From Paucibacter sp. DJ2R-2 (GTDB taxonomy: Bacteria; Pseudomonadota; Gammaproteobacteria; Burkholderiales; Burkholderiaceae_C), in NCBI RefSeq assembly GCF_025717675.1, contig NZ_JAJIRT010000005.1, forward strand, positions 1 through 64,000: a DNA stretch of 64,000 bases, read 5' to 3'. A program made the translations under genes and the position numbers. Below, piece by piece: positions 36,692 through 45,380 of the stretch. The notes under the pieces are model-generated. The model saw only the letters and a program-made list of their open reading frames with translations. It was not told where the DNA came from and ran no database searches. How positions within the stretch are numbered: the stretch's first letter is position 1; each line of letters starts with the position of its first letter.

Positions 36692-39373
36692 ATGAAGACC
36701 CGTCACCCCACCCGTTTGACCTTGACGGCCCTGGCCGCCGCTGCAGCGCTGAGCTGCCTGGCGCAGCAGGCGCGCGCGCAGGAGGCCAGCGCCGCTGCGC
36801 CGGCCGCGAGCCGCGCTGAAGCCAAGGACAGCAAGGCGCAGGACAAGAACGAACTGCCCTTGGTGACGGTGACGGCCACGCGCGTCAGCACCGGTCTGCT
36901 GCAAACCCCGGTGGCGGTGACGGCCATCACCCAGGATAAGCTCACCCGCGAGGGCGTGACCGATGTGCGCGGACTCAGCGGCTCGGTACCCAATTTGCAG
37001 ATTTCCACCGGTGCCGATTCGGGCGTGCAGATCAGCATCCGCGGCGTCAGCTCCAACAACTTCACCGAGATCGGCGACCCGGCCGTGGGCCTGCATGTGG
37101 GCGGCCTCTACTCGCCGCGGCCGCAGGGCGCCATGGCCTTGATGTTCGACCTGGAGCAGGTGGAAGTCTTGCGCGGCCCGCAGGGCACGCTGTTCGGCCG
37201 CAACTCCACAGCCGGAAGCGTCAACATCATCCCGGCCAAGCCCGAGTTTGGCGAGACCTACGGCACGGCCGAGCTCGACCTGGGCAACTACAACAAGCGC
37301 CAACTCAATCTGGTGCAGAACATCGGCCTGAGCGACACCCTGGCCTTGCGGGCCACCTTCAGCAAGGTCACGCGCGACGGCTGGATCAATCAAAGCCAGG
37401 ACTTCACCGATGTTTACGACCCGGTGCATGGCCTGCAGCCCGATGGCATCCCCGATGTCGACCAGCGGCGCAACAGCAAGGTCAGCAAGAAGAACTACTA
37501 CTACAACAAGAACGAGTGGGCCGGCCGCATCACGGCGCGCGCCAAGTTCAGCTCCGATCTGGAAGGCAGCCTGTCCTACGAGAAGTTCCAGAACTCCGGC
37601 GCCGGCGAGCTGGCCATGAAGGACTGCGACCAGGCCGCGGGCACGGCCTTTGCCTGCCCGGGCGGCAAATGGGATGCCAAGGTCAATGTGCCCGGCAAGA
37701 TCGACATGTCCATCGACACCGTGCGCGGTGGCCTGGTCTGGAATTTGAACAAGAGTTCCACCCTGGAGTACAACTTCGCCTACGCTGACCAGCGCCGTTC
37801 CCAGCAGACCGATGACGATGCCGGTTATCACCCGCTGGCCAATCAGATCACGGCCGAGGTGCCCAACCACTCGGGCGAGGAGAGCTGGGGCATCTACCCC
37901 TTCTACGACAACTCCTCCAACACCATCGATTCCAAGTACATCTCGACGGTGCATGAGCTGCAGTTCAAGCAGAAGACCGAGACCCTGCAATACGTGCTGG
38001 GCGCCTTCTGGATGCACGAGAAGAACCAGATCAACTACGCCCAGGACATGCTGATGGGCGGCCCCTACGGCCTGCCGACCAGCGCCTACTTCGCGCAGCC
38101 GAACCGGCCGGTTGATTCCAAGGCGCTGTTTGCTCAGGCCGACTGGAAATTTGCACCGACCTGGACGGCCACGCTCGGCGGCCGCTTCAGCTGGGACAAG
38201 AAAACCGACATCGGCGGCCGCAACTACGGCTCCTACGGCGTGGCCGACGGCGCTTACTACAACGGCAAGTACGAGGCCGGCCTGCCCGGCCACGAGGGCT
38301 TTCGCCCGCACACCAGCAAAGACCTGACGGCTGAGATGGGCGCATTCGCAGGCGTGGGCGCCTATGCCGGTTACGGTGAGCCCGCGCACAACGACCACAG
38401 CGAGAGCTGGAAGAAGGTCACCTACCGCCTGGGCCTGATGAACCAGATCACGCCCAAGGACATGGTCTACACCTCGCTGGCCACCGGCTACAAAGCGGGT
38501 GGCTTCGGCGACAAGGACACCTTTTGCATGGAGCACGAGTGCATCGGACCCTACGCCGGCAAGACCACCTTCCTGCCCTACAAACCCGAGACCGTCACCA
38601 ACCTAGAGTTCGGCTACAAGGGCTTGATGCTGAACAATCGTCTCAGCATCTCGGCCACCGCCTTCTACAGCAAGTACAAGGACATGCAGGTCACCGGCGA
38701 TGCCTTCATGAGCAAGTTCAAGCCCGAGGCACCTTGCCCGGCTGACAACCCGGGCTGCGATCTGCACAGCACCTGGCAGACCGTCAATGTCGGCGTGGTG
38801 GACATCGCGGGCCTGGAGTTGGAGCTGGACTACAAGCCTTGGGCGGGCGCCCGCTTGGGCGGCTTCTTCTCTTACCTCAGCACCAAGATGAAGAACTACC
38901 CGAGCTTCAGCGATGCCTGGCAATGCGACTACCGCGCGCAGATGGGTGCTCCGGCCTGCCCGCCGACTTATGAAGGCAGCGACCCAGCGCTGCTCGGTCG
39001 CCCCATCTACGACATCACCGGCAACCAGCTGCCCCTGGCGCCCAAGTACAGCCTGGGCCTCAACTTCTCGCAGGACTTCAACTTCGCCGGCGGCTACAAG
39101 CTGACGCCTTGGGTTTCGCTCAAGTGGCAAGACAAGATGTACTTCACCCTGCGCAACCTGGACAATGCCCACATCTCGGATGCCCAGAAGGCGCACACCA
39201 AGGTCGATGCCTCGATCAAGCTGGTGTCACCCAAGCAATGGCATGTTGAGGCCTATGCGCTCAACCTGGGCAACACCATGACCAAGAACTCCTTGATGGC
39301 GGGTGATGGCTGGGTCAAGGGCACTTGGAACGATCCGCGCATGTATGGCGTTCGGGTGGGTATTGAATACTGA
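36692..39373 (+). CDS. TonB-dependent outer-membrane receptor
   Basis: The 893-residue protein has a signal peptide ending ARAQ, a TonB-box-like LVTVTATR (about 55-62), a plug domain (PVAVTAITQDKL to VEVLRGPQGTLFGRNSTAGSVNI) and a 22-strand barrel that ends RMYGVRVGIEY. It uses TonB energy to import a large ligand. Its place between a sugar permease and a NagX-like gene, near GH9, points to an oligosaccharide rather than a siderophore. AGGAG precedes the ATG. The 132-bp gap upstream is pyrimidine-rich with one small hairpin (CATGCCG/CGGCATG). Confidence 0.93.
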   Translation: MKTRHPTRLTLTALAAAAALSCLAQQARAQEASAAAPAASRAEAKDSKAQDKNELPLVTVTATRVSTGLLQTPVAVTAITQDKLTREGVTDVRGLSGSVPNLQISTGADSGVQISIRGVSSNNFTEIGDPAVGLHVGGLYSPRPQGAMALMFDLEQVEVLRGPQGTLFGRNSTAGSVNIIPAKPEFGETYGTAELDLGNYNKRQLNLVQNIGLSDTLALRATFSKVTRDGWINQSQDFTDVYDPVHGLQPDGIPDVDQRRNSKVSKKNYYYNKNEWAGRITARAKFSSDLEGSLSYEKFQNSGAGELAMKDCDQAAGTAFACPGGKWDAKVNVPGKIDMSIDTVRGGLVWNLNKSSTLEYNFAYADQRRSQQTDDDAGYHPLANQITAEVPNHSGEESWGIYPFYDNSSNTIDSKYISTVHELQFKQKTETLQYVLGAFWMHEKNQINYAQDMLMGGPYGLPTSAYFAQPNRPVDSKALFAQADWKFAPTWTATLGGRFSWDKKTDIGGRNYGSYGVADGAYYNGKYEAGLPGHEGFRPHTSKDLTAEMGAFAGVGAYAGYGEPAHNDHSESWKKVTYRLGLMNQITPKDMVYTSLATGYKAGGFGDKDTFCMEHECIGPYAGKTTFLPYKPETVTNLEFGYKGLMLNNRLSISATAFYSKYKDMQVTGDAFMSKFKPEAPCPADNPGCDLHSTWQTVNVGVVDIAGLELELDYKPWAGARLGGFFSYLSTKMKNYPSFSDAWQCDYRAQMGAPACPPTYEGSDPALLGRPIYDITGNQLPLAPKYSLGLNFSQDFNFAGGYKLTPWVSLKWQDKMYFTLRNLDNAHISDAQKAHTKVDASIKLVSPKQWHVEAYALNLGNTMTKNSLMAGDGWVKGTWNDPRMYGVRVGIEY

Positions 39374-39406
39374 GCCGGCACAGCCGGCCTGAGGAGGAGC
39401 ACCGGC

Positions 39407-40636
39407 ATGGCCGTTCTTGAGAGCAACGAGGCGCCCGCGAGCGCCTCCTGGCCCGCGCTGCGCGGGGGCCGCATCGTCGCCATCGACATCTTCCGGGCGC
39501 TTACCGTGCTGGTGATGATCACGGTCAACACCTGGGGCGGGGTCGCCGGCCTGCCCGCCTGGATGCGCCACATGCCGGCGAATGCCGATGCCATGAGCTT
39601 TGTCGATGCGGTGTTCCCGGCCTTTCTCTTCATTGTCGGCATGTCCATTCCTTTCGCCCTGCAGCAGCGCCAGCGCCTGGGCGACAGCACCGTGCAGCTG
39701 CAACTGCAGGTGCTGCAAAGAGCGCTGGGCCTGGTCTTGATCGGGGTCTTCATGGTCAATGCGGAGGGCGGCTTTCATGCAGCGTCCATGCCGCTGCCCA
39801 TCACGGCCTGGACCCTGTTGATCTACCTGGCGGCCTTTGGGGTCTGGGGCTCGCTGCGTGGTGGGCCGGCGCTGGCGCGGTCCTGGCGTTGGGCCGGGCT
39901 GGGCCTGTTTGCCCTGCTGGCCTGGCTCTACCGCGGCGGCGCCGATGGGCAGAGCGGCATGAGCCCGCAGTGGTGGGGCATTCTGGGCTTGATCGGCTGG
40001 GCCTACCTGATTGGCTGCGCGGTCTATATGCTGGCGCGTGGTCGTCTGGGCGGCGTTCTGCTCGGCTTGGTGTTCAGCGCGGCCTATGCCACGCTGCATT
40101 GGCTCGACGCTGTGCAGGCGTCACCGGGCTTGGCCCTCTTGTTCAGCCAAAACGGGCATTTCGCCCATGCGGTCCTGGTGCTCAGCGGCTGCGCCACGGC
40201 CTTGCTGTTTTATGGAACCCGGAGCCAAACGGATCGCGCGCGGCTTTGGCTCTGGGCCCTGGCTTTTGCGGTGCTGCTGGCGCTGGCAGCGGCGCTGCTG
40301 CGGCCGGAGTTCAAGGTCTCCAAGATCCTGGCCACGCCGAGCTGGGCTTTGTACAGCGCGGCGGCCTGCGTGTTGATCTTTGCGGCGCTGGCGCAGTGGG
40401 TGGACGGCTGGGGCCGCAACATGTGGCCCGCCTTGCTGGAGCCAGTGGCGGCCAACCCCTTGCTGGCTTATTTGATCCCCTTCGTCGTCGGCGCCGCCAT
40501 GGGCTTGGTCGGCTGGAGCTGGCCTGAGCTGTTCAGCCGCAGCCCGGGCGGGGTGATCTTCGGCCTGGTCTATGCCTTGCTCGTGGCTGCTGCGGTTAAG
40601 TGGCTGGCCGCACGTGGCGTGCGGCTGCGCATTTGA
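39407..40636 (+). CDS. NagX-like membrane acyltransferase (DUF5009/HGSNAT family)
   Basis: The 409-residue protein has about ten to eleven hydrophobic segments. The family N-terminus is RIVAIDIFRALTVLVMITVN followed by FVDAVFPAFLFIVGMSIPFAL. The family includes NagX of proteobacterial N-acetylglucosamine loci and human lysosomal glucosaminide N-acetyltransferase, whose biochemical role in bacteria is poorly defined. AGGAGGAGC precedes the ATG. It is 33 bp after the TonB receptor and probably the last gene of that operon. Its presence is the main argument for an amino-sugar substrate. Confidence 0.88.
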   Translation: MAVLESNEAPASASWPALRGGRIVAIDIFRALTVLVMITVNTWGGVAGLPAWMRHMPANADAMSFVDAVFPAFLFIVGMSIPFALQQRQRLGDSTVQLQLQVLQRALGLVLIGVFMVNAEGGFHAASMPLPITAWTLLIYLAAFGVWGSLRGGPALARSWRWAGLGLFALLAWLYRGGADGQSGMSPQWWGILGLIGWAYLIGCAVYMLARGRLGGVLLGLVFSAAYATLHWLDAVQASPGLALLFSQNGHFAHAVLVLSGCATALLFYGTRSQTDRARLWLWALAFAVLLALAAALLRPEFKVSKILATPSWALYSAAACVLIFAALAQWVDGWGRNMWPALLEPVAANPLLAYLIPFVVGAAMGLVGWSWPELFSRSPGGVIFGLVYALLVAAAVKWLAARGVRLRI

Positions 40637-40658
40637 GTGAGCAGGCGTGGTGGCGAAT

Positions 40659-41486
40659 TCAGCGCAGCGCCTGCGGTACCGGGCGATGCACCGGGGCATG
40701 GATCAGCGCAATGCTCATCCAGACCGCGACGCTGAAGTAGGCCGACATCCAGAGCATCTCGCCCTGCCAGTCTTCCTGGCGGTGTGACACCACCCAGCGG
40801 CCGGCCACATCGATCAGGCCCTGGCTCACGCTCAGATAGGGGCGGCCGGCCAGCTCATCGGCCACCCAGCGAGCCCAGTACATGGGCACGTCCACCATGA
40901 ACATGAAGGCCACGTACACCACGCCGGCCACGCACCAGGCCGCCAGCAGCGGGCGCTGGCGCGGGCTGCAGCGCGGCCAGATGGCCACCAAGCTGAGCAC
41001 CAGCAGGGCGGCGCACAAGCCCCAGATCGACTCCTCCATCACATGGCCGATATTGGCCGTGGTCAGCACCGAGTACCAGGAGCAGGTTTCGGCCACCGCG
41101 ATCAAGGGCACGATCCAGAAGGAGGTCAGGTGGCCGACCCGGCTGCCGGTGGCCTTGGACACCTCGCGCAACATCAGCGCCCACTGCGCCACAAAGCAGA
41201 GCTCGGCCACGGTCGCCACCGAGCGACCGATCAGCACGCTGGACATCCAGCTGTCCAGCAAGACCAGGCGGGGCACGTCATAGACCGGGACAAAGGAGCG
41301 GTAAGCGCAACCGAAGACATAGCCGGCCGAGAGCAGCAGCTGCCAGCGCCGCATCAGAAACACCTCGTCGCTGAGGGCCGCTCGCCGGCGTCGCAACAAG
41401 GCGGTGGAGAGCAGCCAGGCGAGGATGTTGAAGGCGGCGACCGTGCTCAGCAGGGTCCACCATTCGGCGACAGTCAATGTCATCAT
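40659..41486 (-). CDS. Integral membrane protein, unknown function
   Basis: The 275-residue product has about seven hydrophobic segments (for example TVAEWWTLLSTVAAFNILAWLL, then LLSAGYVFGCAYRSFVPVY and AAWCVAGVVYVAFMFMVDV). It is rich in Trp and has a conserved-looking acidic/aromatic cluster AETCSWYSVLTTANIGHVMEE. I recognise no family. The start may be ATG 41486 or the ATG three bases downstream; codons further upstream would add an implausible tail. It converges on the NagX-like gene (22 bp apart) and is not part of that operon. Confidence 0.7.
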   Translation of the reverse strand: MMTLTVAEWWTLLSTVAAFNILAWLLSTALLRRRRAALSDEVFLMRRWQLLLSAGYVFGCAYRSFVPVYDVPRLVLLDSWMSSVLIGRSVATVAELCFVAQWALMLREVSKATGSRVGHLTSFWIVPLIAVAETCSWYSVLTTANIGHVMEESIWGLCAALLVLSLVAIWPRCSPRQRPLLAAWCVAGVVYVAFMFMVDVPMYWARWVADELAGRPYLSVSQGLIDVAGRWVVSHRQEDWQGEMLWMSAYFSVAVWMSIALIHAPVHRPVPQALR

Positions 41487-41616
41487 CTTGTCATGGTGGC
41501 ACGCTAAAGCGATGTGGGCAAGCGCCAAACAAGCGGGCGGAGCCCTGGTTCATGGCCGCTTGACGGCTGCGCTGGCCGGCCGATGATGGCGCTTCAGTTC
41601 TTGCCCGAGCCCCGCC

Positions 41617-43275
41617 ATGCCCGCTTCGGAAAACAATGCCGTCAGCCCGCGCGTGCAACGTCTGCACCAGATCCTGCTCTGGCCCCTGCGCCTGATGCCG
41701 ATCGGCGATGCGCCCGGCGCGCCACGCCGCCCCTGGGAGCGCCTGGCCGCCGTGGCCGACAGCCCCTGGCGCGAAGTGGCCGACGAATACACCGGCGGGC
41801 CGCAGAATTTCCACGAGCGCCACTACCAGGAGTTCGTCACCTTCCTGCCCTATGTGCAGCGCTTTCTCTACGGCGAGGGTGCCGAGGGCGGAGCCGGCTC
41901 GGGCATGAAGGTGTTCCGCCGGCATGACGTCCAACAGCTGCGCGTGCAGACCCGGCCACAGGACGCGCCGCTGCTGCTGGAGGTGGTCCATGTCGACCTC
42001 TATTTCTTCTTCGATGTCGACGTGGTGCTGCTGAATGTGGAAGTCAGCAGCTCCGATCTGGCCCTGGCCCAGGCGCAAGAGCTGATGTACCGCCTGGGCC
42101 GCGCCTACCCGCCGGGCTGGGATGCGCAAGGCATGCCTCTGCACTGCCTGGCGCAAGCCGAGTGGCTGGACGCCGAGGGGCTGGTCTTGTCCAGCTCCGA
42201 CAGCCGCGAGCGCGAGCGCTTCATCGAACATGTGCACCGCCACCGTGCGCCGCGTCTGGCCACGCATTGGGACTGGTTGCTGCGCCCGCTGCTCAACCAT
42301 GCCAGCGAGGAGGCGCGGGCACAGCCGGGCGCGCTCAGCTACCGGCAGATCGAGTACTACCGCATGCCCATGATGGCTTACCTGGCGGTGGACGAGCCGC
42401 GCGCCTTGACGCGCAGCGACTTCGTTCGCCTGGGCCTGGTCACCGGTTCCGGCCCGGTGGCGCAGGAGGGCAGCCTGCCTTATGGCGAAGATCATCTGAG
42501 CGACTTCGAGCGGCGCTATTGCTACGACCGCTTCTGGAGCGATGGTGGTGCGGCGCCGCAGACGCGCTATCTGTGCAGCGGCCATGCCCTGGTGGTGGTG
42601 GGGCGGGCCGATGCGGAATTCTTCAGCTGTCGCGACCGCGGCGTGCTGGCCCAATTCCGGCACCAGCATTTCCTGATCTTCTTGATTGCGCATTTTCAGA
42701 AGGCGGCGCTGTTGATGTTCTCCGACCGCCTGGTCGAGGCGCTGCGCCGGCTCAATGTGCAAGACCCGGAGAATGTGCGCCGCTTCAAGCGCGCCATCCG
42801 CTCGGCCTTCGAGGGCTTTCTGCGCTTCACCCACCGCTACTGGTTCCACGATGTGGCCGAGCAGGCGCAGTCCCGCGCGCTGTTCCGCATGTGTGCCGAG
42901 CACCTGGGGCTGGATGCCTTGCATGCCGAGGTCAAGCAGCGCGTCACCGATATGAGCGCCTATCTGGAGACCGACAGCATCCGCCGCCAGGCCAACACCG
43001 TGGTGCGCCTGACCGTGGTCACCATCTTCGGCCTGGTCGGCACCATCACCACTGGCTTTCTCGGCATGAACCTGCTGGCCGAGGCCGATGCGCCCTGGAC
43101 CGAGCGCCTGGGCTACTTCGCCGGCGTGCTTGCGGTGACGATGGCGCTGACGGTCTACACCATGGTCAAGTCCAAGCGCTTGTCCGATTTTCTCGATGCC
43201 TTGTCGGACGAGCGCCTCAGCGCCTGGGACAAGTTGCGGGCCTTTGCCGCGGTCTGGCGGAGTGGTCCGGGCTGA
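41617..43275 (+). CDS. CorA-like membrane protein with long N-terminal domain
   Basis: The 552-residue protein ends with the CorA layout: a long helix (SAYLETDSIRRQANTVVRLTVV) running into a membrane segment with the signature Gly-Met-Asn at 483-485 (TTGFLGMNLL), then a short loop and a second membrane segment. This makes a divalent-cation channel or transporter likely. The N-terminal 400 residues are much longer than the CorA average, with an acidic block LYFFFDVDVVLLNVEV. It is followed by a Ca2+/H+ antiporter 64 bp downstream. Ion specificity is unknown. Confidence 0.82.
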   Translation: MPASENNAVSPRVQRLHQILLWPLRLMPIGDAPGAPRRPWERLAAVADSPWREVADEYTGGPQNFHERHYQEFVTFLPYVQRFLYGEGAEGGAGSGMKVFRRHDVQQLRVQTRPQDAPLLLEVVHVDLYFFFDVDVVLLNVEVSSSDLALAQAQELMYRLGRAYPPGWDAQGMPLHCLAQAEWLDAEGLVLSSSDSRERERFIEHVHRHRAPRLATHWDWLLRPLLNHASEEARAQPGALSYRQIEYYRMPMMAYLAVDEPRALTRSDFVRLGLVTGSGPVAQEGSLPYGEDHLSDFERRYCYDRFWSDGGAAPQTRYLCSGHALVVVGRADAEFFSCRDRGVLAQFRHQHFLIFLIAHFQKAALLMFSDRLVEALRRLNVQDPENVRRFKRAIRSAFEGFLRFTHRYWFHDVAEQAQSRALFRMCAEHLGLDALHAEVKQRVTDMSAYLETDSIRRQANTVVRLTVVTIFGLVGTITTGFLGMNLLAEADAPWTERLGYFAGVLAVTMALTVYTMVKSKRLSDFLDALSDERLSAWDKLRAFAAVWRSGPG

Positions 43276-43339
43276 GGAAAATCGACCCGCATTTGGGCCT
43301 CGCGGACTTGGTGAATTCACCAGCCTTTATGCTCCCGCG

Positions 43340-44452
43340 ATGAACCGAACTTCCGCCGCCCCGTTTCGTTTGCCGCCGGCCCTGCCCGCTTGGTGCTTGG
43401 TCTCGCCCGTGCTGGCCTTGTTGGGCCTCTGGGGCATCAGCCATCTGGGCCAAGAAATGGGCGGCTGGGCCATGCTGCCCCCAGCCTTGCTCTTGATGGC
43501 CGCGGTGCTGTCCGCCGTGCACCATGCCGAGGTGGTCGCGCACCGCGTGGGCGAACCGTTCGGCTCCCTGGTGCTGGCCGTGGCGGTGACCGTGATCGAG
43601 GTGGCGCTGATCGTGTCGCTGATGCTGGCCGGAGGTGAGAGCTCGAATGCGCTGGCGCGCGACACGGTGTTCTCGGCCCTGATGATTGTCTGCAACGGGG
43701 TGGTCGGCCTGTGCCTGCTGCTGGGCGGCCTGCGCCACAAGGTGCTGGCCTTCCGGGTCGAGGCGACCAGCCCGACTCTGGCCGTGCTGGTGGCCCTGGC
43801 CACCCTGACTCTGGTGCTGCCCAGCTTCACCACCAGCACGCCGGGCCCGACCTTTTCCACCGCCCAGCTGATGTTTGCCGGCTTGGTGTCCCTGGTGCTC
43901 TACGGCGCGTTCGTCTTTGTGCAGACGGTGCGGCACCGCGAGTACTTCCTGCCCATCGAAACCGAAGAGGGGGAGCAGGCGGCAGAGCGCCCCTCGGCCG
44001 GCGTGGCGGCTTGGAGCGTCGTGCTGCTGCTGGCCTGCCTGGTCGGCGTGGTGGGCCTGGCCAAGCTGTTGGCGCCGGGCATCGAGGCCGGCGTGCGCGC
44101 GGCCGGTGCGCCGCCGTCTGTGGTGGGCGTGATCGTGGCCTTGCTGGTGCTGCTGCCGGAGACCGTGGCCGCCGTGCGAGCGGCTCTGCGCAAGCGCTTG
44201 CAGACCAGCCTCAACCTGGCCCTCGGCTCGGGCGTGGCCAGCATCGGCCTGACGATCCCGGCCGTGGCCCTGCTGTCCCTGTTCTTCCCCTATCCCCTGG
44301 TGCTGGGCCTGTCCAACACCAGCATGGTGCTGTTCCTGCTGACGGTGGTGGTGGCCACTCTGACCCTGGGCAGCGGCCGCGCCACGGTGCTGCAAGGTGC
44401 CGTGCACCTGGTGCTGTTTGCGGTGTTCTGTTTCCTGGCCGTCGTGCCCTGA
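43340..44452 (+). CDS. chaA: Ca2+/H+ antiporter (CaCA family, ChaA-like)
   Basis: The 370-residue protein has about eleven hydrophobic segments and the two acidic alpha-repeats of CaCA exchangers. The first is in AVAVTVIEVALIVSLML and the second in LLVLLPETVAAVRAAL with the GSGVASIGLTIPAVAL continuation. It exports Ca2+ (and possibly Na+ or K+) in exchange for protons. The upstream extension of the frame overlaps the CorA-like gene; ATG 43340 gives a normal length. No obvious Shine-Dalgarno is present. Confidence 0.9.
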   Translation: MNRTSAAPFRLPPALPAWCLVSPVLALLGLWGISHLGQEMGGWAMLPPALLLMAAVLSAVHHAEVVAHRVGEPFGSLVLAVAVTVIEVALIVSLMLAGGESSNALARDTVFSALMIVCNGVVGLCLLLGGLRHKVLAFRVEATSPTLAVLVALATLTLVLPSFTTSTPGPTFSTAQLMFAGLVSLVLYGAFVFVQTVRHREYFLPIETEEGEQAAERPSAGVAAWSVVLLLACLVGVVGLAKLLAPGIEAGVRAAGAPPSVVGVIVALLVLLPETVAAVRAALRKRLQTSLNLALGSGVASIGLTIPAVALLSLFFPYPLVLGLSNTSMVLFLLTVVVATLTLGSGRATVLQGAVHLVLFAVFCFLAVVP

Positions 44453-44506
44453 TCGGTGGGCGCGGTGTCCGCGCTTTCCGAGTGCTTTGTGTTTTTTCTC
44501 TGATTG

Positions 44507-45079
44507 ATGCAGCAAACCCGACTTCTTCTCGAAGGCGCCGCCGGCGCGCCCCTGCCTGACTGGGCCTTGCTGGAGCCCGGCTACCGCCTGGGCCACTACG
44601 CCCGTGGCGACGATGTGTTCAGCATCGGCCAGTGGCAGCCTTTTGTGTATGTGCTGCGCCAGGGTGTGGTCAAGCTCAGCTACAGCAATGAGGCGGGCGA
44701 GGAGTGGATCAAGTCCTTCATCGGCGAAGGCGACTTTTTCGCCTGCCCCAATGTGCTGGTGGCCGGTGGCAAGACCGACTATGCCGCCGTGGCCCTGGAG
44801 GATTGTCAGATCGAGCAGGTGGACTTTGCCGCCATGCATGCGCTGACCGAGCGCCACCCGGCCTGGCAGCGCGCCATCCGCCAGTTGCTGGCCTGGCACA
44901 TCGTGCGCAAGGAGCAGCGCGAGCGCGAACTGCTGACCCTGCGCCCCGATGAGCGCTACCAGGCCTTTCTGCGCAGCCAGCCAGCCCTGGCCGAGCGGGT
45001 GCAGCAGCGCGACTTGGCCCATTACCTGGGCGTGACGCCCGAGGCCTTGAGCCGCATCCGCAAGCGTCTGAAAAGCTGA
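44507..45079 (+). CDS. Crp/Fnr-family transcriptional regulator
   Basis: The 190-residue protein has a cyclic-nucleotide-type beta-barrel (about 25-115) and a C-terminal helix-turn-helix QRDLAHYLGVTPEALSRIRKRL. The recognition helix has the Fnr pattern E-x-x-S-R (Glu179, Ser182, Arg183), which in Fnr and its relatives reads TTGA(T/C) half-sites. There is no N-terminal cysteine cluster, so it is not a classical oxygen-sensing Fnr. It is short, with a reduced dimer helix. ATG 44507 is preferred to the TTG one codon earlier. Matching boxes lie 144 bp and 183 bp after its stop. Confidence 0.88.
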   Translation: MQQTRLLLEGAAGAPLPDWALLEPGYRLGHYARGDDVFSIGQWQPFVYVLRQGVVKLSYSNEAGEEWIKSFIGEGDFFACPNVLVAGGKTDYAAVALEDCQIEQVDFAAMHALTERHPAWQRAIRQLLAWHIVRKEQRERELLTLRPDERYQAFLRSQPALAERVQQRDLAHYLGVTPEALSRIRKRLKS

Positions 45080-45120
45080 GGTTTTCTGCTGCGCCCTCGC
45101 CATGCGTCGTTGGCCCTCGC

Positions 45121-45185
45121 TTCAGGATCCTCACGTACAGGAAGTACGTTCCGGTCCTTCAGCTCCGGCCGCCTAGCCTGCCGAG
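45121..45185. repeat. Hairpin element, possible dispersed REP-like repeat
   Basis: ACGTAC (45133-45138) and GTACGT (45144-45149) form a perfect 6-bp stem. Outside it AGGA-T-CC (45124-45130) can pair with GGTCCT (45153-45158), giving a longer interrupted hairpin without a T-tract. The surrounding CCTCGCTTCAGGA and CAGCTCCGGCCGCC context looks like short repeats I recall from related genomes next to gene ends. Copy number cannot be tested in this window. Confidence 0.4.
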
Positions 45186-45222
45186 CGCTCGCGACGAAAA
45201 CCGGGCTCCGTGAACACGCGGG

Positions 45223-45236
45223 TTGACCCAAGTCAA
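45223..45236. promoter_or_regulatory. FNR-type box 1 upstream of oleate hydratase
   Basis: TTGAC-CCAA-GTCAA is a perfect 14-bp dyad that fits the TTGA(T/C)-N4-(A/G)TCAA consensus of Fnr, Dnr and FixK-type regulators. It lies between a Crp/Fnr gene and the oleate hydratase gene, 145 bp before the proposed ATG. Confidence 0.7.
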
Positions 45237-45261
45237 AGCCCCGCCACACGACCCGGGCCGA

Positions 45262-45275
45262 TTGATCCGGATCAT
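45262..45275. promoter_or_regulatory. FNR-type box 2 upstream of oleate hydratase
   Basis: TTGAT-CCGG-ATCAT differs from the Fnr consensus only in the last base and contains the perfect 12-bp dyad TGATCCGGATCA (45263-45274). Its centre is 39 bp from that of box 1, close to four helical turns, so two dimers could bind the same face of the DNA. Confidence 0.6.
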
Positions 45276-45380
45276 TTGTCAGCCGCCTCGGCGGCGCCAA
45301 GCTACGCCCATGCCTTCACCGCTTCCCTGGCGAACGGTGAGGTTCAGCGGATTCCTGAAGGATCTGCTGCCACCCCTGAT

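Noticed and set aside
45210-45380. GTG 45210 as start of oleate hydratase
   Set aside because: It would place both FNR-type boxes in the coding region and add 57 low-complexity residues absent from the family core.
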